From Pyrrhosoma nymphula (Eukaryota; Arthropoda; Insecta; Odonata; Coenagrionidae), in contig OY754339.1 in assembly GCA_963573305.1 (NCBI GenBank), positions 6,433,941 through 6,497,940 of the forward strand: a DNA stretch of 64,000 nucleotides, in the 5' to 3' direction. Positions 59,843 to 64,000 of the stretch are shown here, in pieces. The notes under the pieces are model-generated. The model made no database searches. It worked only from the letters and a program-made list of their open reading frames with translations, and had not been told where the DNA came from. Position numbers and translations under genes: made by a program. Position 1 is the first letter of the stretch; each line of letters begins with the position of its first letter.

Positions 59843-61311
59843 GTGAGTTTATTTGTTTATTTTTTCGGCCATATATAGTGAAAGATTTTTTGCACCTCAA
59901 TTTTGTTCACAAAATGGTGCTCATTTCATCAATCATTGTCAATGTGTTCATTATCTATCAGAAATAATCATAAGATAAAAGTTATACAGCATAATTTTTT
60001 ACTTTTTCAACAAAGATTTTAACACATGATGTAATTTTATCATCTTGTATCACTGATTATATTTGAACTGGGCACAATCAACAATGTGATTACAGTTGCA
60101 TGCTGAAGAATGAAATATTTCAGTAACGGTCCTGAAGAGGTTTACATGTTTCTACTGTAACATCTCTTTCCATGGTATTGACCTTTTGCCATTTTAAGAA
60201 CTTCGTTTTCTTCTTAACTGATTGATAAATGTGTAATGGCAAACTTCATTTGGGATGTTTGGAATAAAATCCACTAATATTGGTTAAATCGATGCCTGTT
60301 CTTTAAGTTGATTTTCTTTTCTTGTTTATTGTTTAATTGCTTATCGATTTTGAAGTCCAGGGAGTTGATGGAATTCTACTTCTGAATACTGAACTTCTGA
60401 ATTGGCCATTTAGCTTCATGTTTCTGCTGCATGGAATTAATTGCATCCGCAGCCATCTAATATTCACACCATACTTAAATTAAAGTCTCTCATAGCCAAG
60501 TAAATTATAATTACTTCTTTCATTATTATTTATGATAAATGCTTGATTTTCATGTTAGTGGCACAGTTTTATATACTACAGTACTATCACAGCATTCCAA
60601 ACTGTAATAATGGAGCACTCTTTAATTTCTAGCATTAATGAAAGTGGCATGGCCTAAACGTGCATTTTTTACATTTGATTTTCCTGTAAGTTCACTTATT
60701 TTAACAATGGTAATAAACTTGAATGTGTTAATAATTAACAAACCTATTTTAGATAAGTGTGCTCAATACATTTTTTGTTCTGTGCTAAATCAATCAACCA
60801 AGTTTAAATGTGCACTTTGTGGCATTAGAAAAAATTCATTTCTTCACACTCATACCTGATTAACTTTTCTCATTTCTGTATATTATCAGAATTGGTGATT
60901 TTGCATAACCCCTTCTGAACTGTCTAAATTGCTCATTTTTAATGAGGATGACTGTTAATCATTCTCTTTCTCTACTCTTTCTTCATCTTTTCCGGTTAAT
61001 TCTTTTCCTTTGCCCATTATTTTCTAACATAAATGTGGTAGATACCAATTTCTTATTTCTAAAATTTTCATAATGAAAGTTTTCTCTTCTCTCACATCCA
61101 CAATGAAAATTACTTTGAATGTTTGTTAATTCTCTGACCCTTACACGCCATCAAATAATTTTACAATCATAAAGGTCTCAACACTTCCATAATAGGTTAT
61201 CACTTAACACTACTACACATAGCATTCATTTTTATATTATGTTAGTATGATTCGTTTAAAAAAATCATAAATTGCTAAAACATGATTACCCTCGCTGCTG
61301 ACCAATAACAG
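59843..61311 (+). other. Gasp intron 4 upstream of exon 5a, 1,469 bp
   Basis: The donor GTGAGT is strong. The acceptor region before 61312 (gattaccctcgctgctgacc then aataacag) has a poor, purine-interrupted pyrimidine tract and the branch-like ctgac lies only about 10 bases from the AG. This contrasts with the exon 5b acceptor and suggests regulated use. No genes or RNA genes were seen in the intron. Confidence 0.75.
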
Positions 61312-61525
61312 TGAGGACTATTATGGCGACCTGGATCTGAAGAGCATCCGCAAGAGCGAACTCCTTGCCGGACTCCAAGGAAACAACAGCCCACCAAGGA
61401 ACGTTCCTGCCCCCAAGAAGCCTCGTCCATCATCGTCCCAATCTCGTTCTTCCGGCCCTGCGCCCCAACCCGCCATTGCCTCCCGTCCTGCACCCTCTAA
61501 GGCCGATTACGATGATTCGGCTTAA
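61312..61525 (+). CDS. Gasp: Gasp alternative last exon 5a
   Basis: The first T completes Cys220. The exon then encodes EDYYGDLDLKSIRKSELLAG followed by a low-complexity tail rich in Pro, Ser, Ala, Lys and Arg, ending ADYDDSA and TAA (61523-61525). The product is 290 aa. The tail is basic and disordered by composition, apart from the acidic last residues, and has no cysteines. The conserved acidic-aromatic EDYYGDLD is shared with exon 5b. Use of this exon should produce a transcript ending near the poly(A) signals at 62236 or 62410. The LKSIRKSELLAGL stretch is typical of long Gasp isoforms. Confidence 0.87.
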
Positions 61526-62260
61526 TCATTTTATTCAGTTGAATTACCAGTGACTATTAAGTCACTCAGTTGACATCTCAACTTATTTTCAATGACGCGA
61601 ATCCAGTGTCTGTAAACATATGCCTCCAGTGCCTCTAATAACGTGGATTACTATGACCAAAGGAGGCAAACCCAATTGCTCATCACTATCTTCAAATTAA
61701 TATCAAATTCCATTGATGCCAATATTCCTTTAAAATGAATGTGGGCATATCTGGAAGTGCAGTGAAAGTTCCCCTCATCTGATTCAAAGGTTTTGGGGTG
61801 ACACATTTCGTTAAGGACACTTTAGGAAGGAGTACTGTGAGTGGCATATAGTTCGAGGAAGAACTGAAAAAGCAAAGACTCTGGATGTTGTTGCCAAGTT
61901 TTGAATTATGTACCGTACATGTGGTTAAAATCTCTGAAAAATTTGTTGCTAAATTTTGGCATAAATGAAAGATTTCTTCAAACTTTTATGTAATTGTAAC
62001 ACTCTGTTGCCATGGATTGAAAATATTTTATTACTATCAGGGAAGCTTTAAAAATATACATGTTAAAATTAAAAGTAACTAATGCTAGTATAAATTATAC
62101 CCATAGTTTAATATGTTATCTGTCGGAATGTTTCCTAAAAGTCTGTTGTTTCTCTTGTTTTTTTATCGTTTCTCTGGCACTGTTAATTTCCATCCTATGG
62201 CAGAGAGCTTTATGGAGAAAATTGTTTAATAAGAAAATAAAAATTGCCAACTAAGGTATT
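61526..62260 (+). other. Predicted 3' UTR of the exon 5a isoform
   Basis: AT-rich and non-coding. It is bounded downstream by AATAAA at 62236-62241. A second AATAAA at 62410-62415 could give a longer form. The UTR end is inferred. Confidence 0.55.
62236..62241 (+). terminator. Poly(A) signal for exon 5a transcripts
   Basis: Canonical AATAAA about 710 bp after the exon 5a stop. An alternative AATAAA is at 62410-62415. Which one is used cannot be told from sequence. Confidence 0.55.
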
Positions 62261-62938
62261 GTTAATATACAAGATTGTATAAAGAAAGGATTTGTATTGA
62301 AAATGTAAAATGCAGATCCCTTAATTTAAAAAGAAAAAGATGTTCACTCTTTTTGGAGTTGAAAAATGTAAACATACACCATCAGTCATCAGTAACGCAA
62401 AAAATATAAAATAAAAATTATATTTGGTGTTACATTATTGCTAATTATTCCAGAGTACTGAAGCTCCTCCTCCTTGCCCCTATGTGACACACAAAATACT
62501 TTTCACGAAAAAAACTTCAAATAATGCACTAGAAACATATGCACCTATGCTAGATCAAAATTATGGAAAATTTACACTGAAGTTGTCATCTCTATCTATT
62601 CTTACTGACTGGAAAGCATGAGTAATTCCGTTCTCTTCTTTTCAGAGTTTCTAACTTTCTTATAATTAACCTTTCCTTGGGTTTGTCATCAGGAAAATGA
62701 GTGTACATTAAGGACAAATCTGTGATTCTTCCCGTCCTTTTTTGTAAAAAGATTTCTTTTCTGCCGTAATTAACATTGCTTGTGCTCTTGGTACTCTCTT
62801 GTTAACTGTCGTGCCTGTTATCTTATTGATATGTAAAAATGGGACCCAATACGTGTATTGACTTTTGCATGACTCAATTCAAAAATTCATCTCACAAATT
62901 GGTTTTTTGCTGCTTTGCCCCCACTCTTTGATCTGCAG
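62261..62938 (+). other. Downstream part of the intron leading to exon 5b
   Basis: When exon 5b is used the intron is 59843-62938 (3,096 bp). Its last 40 bases, ggttttttgctgctttgccc and then ccactctttgatctgcag, form a strong pyrimidine tract and acceptor. Nothing else is recognised. Confidence 0.7.
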
Positions 62939-62999
62939 TGAGGACTATTACGGAGACCTTGATGTGAAAAAGCTGAAAAAGTTGGGACTGAGGAAATAA
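62939..62999 (+). CDS. Gasp: Gasp alternative last exon 5b
   Basis: The first T completes Cys220. The exon then encodes EDYYGDLDVKKLKKLGLRK and stops (TAA, 62997-62999), giving a 239-aa protein. The first eight codons encode the same residues as exon 5a, with differences at third positions, as expected after an exon duplication under selection. The tail is short and strongly basic (six Lys/Arg in its last eleven residues) and lacks the Pro/Ser-rich extension. Splicing of 5a and 5b is mutually exclusive in effect because each carries its own stop and poly(A) signal. Confidence 0.87.
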
Positions 63000-63445
63000 T
63001 TCATTGACTCTCCCAAAAATGAGCAAGTGCCTTCAAGAATCCATTGAACCATTCCAGCAAAGTTTCATAACGGCTTTTCAGCCACATTCATTTTTGCAGC
63101 AAGAAGTATATGCACCTTTACTTGAATTTGGAGCCACATCATGACCATAATTTTATATTTATAAAATGGTAAGATGGTATAACTGTTGAAGTTTCAAGTT
63201 GAGTAGGAATGTTAAGTTAATCATACCAGTTGTGGACCAAAAACGAGTAGATGAATCTATGAGACCCCAAGTGACTTATAAAAATGCAGATTTCACTGTT
63301 GCTGCATGACTCAGGACTATCACACATTTACATTAAGTAATGATGTTGCCAACTGTTGGCAATACATCCACTTTTGTGCAAATATGAAGTTAATGATGAG
63401 AATGATTGTTTGTGTTTTGTAAATAAAATTTCTACTAAATATGTT
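63000..63445 (+). other. Predicted 3' UTR of the exon 5b isoform
   Basis: It extends from the stop to about 20 bases beyond the AATAAA at 63422-63427. It is non-coding. The end is inferred. Confidence 0.6.
63422..63427 (+). terminator. Poly(A) signal for exon 5b transcripts
   Basis: Canonical AATAAA, followed by a T/G-rich stretch (atgttccagtttaattgact), 423 bp after the exon 5b stop. Confidence 0.7.
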
Positions 63446-64000
63446 CCAGTTTAATTGACTTTTGGAAGAAGGTAGCGAGCCAGTAGGCTATACTACCCTG
63501 AAAATAAATAGATCAATAGGGAACTCTTCTCAGACTCCCCTCCCCATCAAACTATGAATCACTTACATTGTCCATAAAAGATGATGTTTTGAGTCAACCA
63601 TCAAAACGTTGGCAGCGATGCAAGGTTCGATCTGAGAGAGAGTCCAACAATTGTTCACCAATGGTATACACTTGGAATGCAGGAGCACATTCCTATAGAT
63701 CTGTGTGTAACTCAGAACAAAAATCTTATGATTCCCATCAAAAGAACCACAGATTTTCCTAAAGAACAGCGGGCTATAAGCTGATGAAGTATGTATACCA
63801 TTGTGTAGGCTCAAAGCTCGATGAAATGATACATCCAGTTTTGTGCCAGAGAGATAGAGAAAACATTTTGATCTAAAAATGACTAGGCCCGCTTTATCAA
63901 AATTGGTGAAGCTATGTAAGAGCTAAAGTATGTCTCAATTAGGTTACTGCAAGGCGTCAAAAGAGGCAAATAATCCCTTAGTCAAAGTAATTAATGAAAA
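63446..64000. other. Downstream intergenic, nothing recognised
   Basis: Non-coding sequence after the last poly(A) signal. Short open frames on both strands near 63563-63814 overlap each other and show no domain. Confidence 0.6.

Larger units (their letters stand above)
25580..63445 (+). other. Gasp / CPAP3-C gene (whole transcription unit)
   Basis: The gene encodes a secreted protein with a signal peptide and three CBM14 (peritrophin-A) chitin-binding domains, of the obstructor / CPAP3 class. Exons: 25685-25733, 57804-58013, 58794-58982, 59632-59842, then either 61312-61525 or 62939-62999. Introns after exons 1-3 are phase 1 and the one after exon 4 is phase 2; all are GT-AG. One domain per exon, 290 aa with exon 5a or 239 aa with 5b. 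In insects Gasp binds chitin in tracheal lumen and cuticle and helps organise the matrix. Family assignment follows from the cysteine spacing, linker residues and EDYYGDLD tail. That two exon 5 variants (5a/5b) occur in this orthologue elsewhere is from my knowledge of beetle CPAP3-C. Confidence 0.85.

Overview
The window is a piece of an arthropod nuclear genome, almost certainly an insect. It is AT-rich, has spliceosomal GT-AG introns, is full of short transposon remnants, and carries one recognisable protein gene. Long non-coding stretches and a 32 kb first intron suggest a moderately large genome. I cannot fix the order or species from the sequence.

The gene is on the + strand and fills the right 60 % of the window (TATA box at 25553, last poly(A) signal at 63422). 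It encodes a secreted chitin-binding protein of the obstructor / CPAP3 class. It has a signal peptide (exon 1, 25685-25733) and three six-cysteine peritrophin-A (CBM14) domains, one per exon (57804-58013, 58794-58982, 59632-59842). It ends in one of two alternative last exons, 5a (61312-61525) or 5b (62939-62999). Domain spacing, residues around the cysteines and the paired exon 5 identify it as Gasp / CPAP3-C, a structural protein of tracheal and cuticular chitin matrices. The predicted products are 290 aa (5a) and 239 aa (5b). Both exon 5 copies start with the nucleotide that completes the sixth cysteine codon of domain 3, then encode the same eight residues before diverging.

Layout: 1-25093 is intergenic and contains three hAT-like miniature elements with perfect 8-bp target duplications, tRNA-derived SINEs, decayed 3' ends of a non-LTR retrotransposon, perfect palindromes and a 17-bp tandem array. 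25094-25684 is promoter and 5' UTR. 25734-57803 is intron 1, with a perfect 149-bp tandem duplication close to exon 1, two PIF/Harbinger-like MITEs with TTA duplications, diverged ~125-bp tandem repeats, GC-rich islets and more retroelement debris. 57804-63445 holds exons 2-5b, and 63446-64000 shows nothing recognisable.

The most interesting non-genic signal is a recurrent ~35-nt hammerhead-like motif. It reads YTGANGA, one pyrimidine, a short hairpin, GAAA, then usually a short palindrome. It occurs at seven separate loci, and its hairpin arms differ in sequence but still pair. At four loci it is present as an inverted pair that makes a long palindrome; at a fifth (14.4-14.9 kb) the second arm is decayed. 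The geometry recalls terminal repeats of Penelope-like elements, which are known to carry hammerhead ribozymes, but here one extra nucleotide separates the core from the stem.
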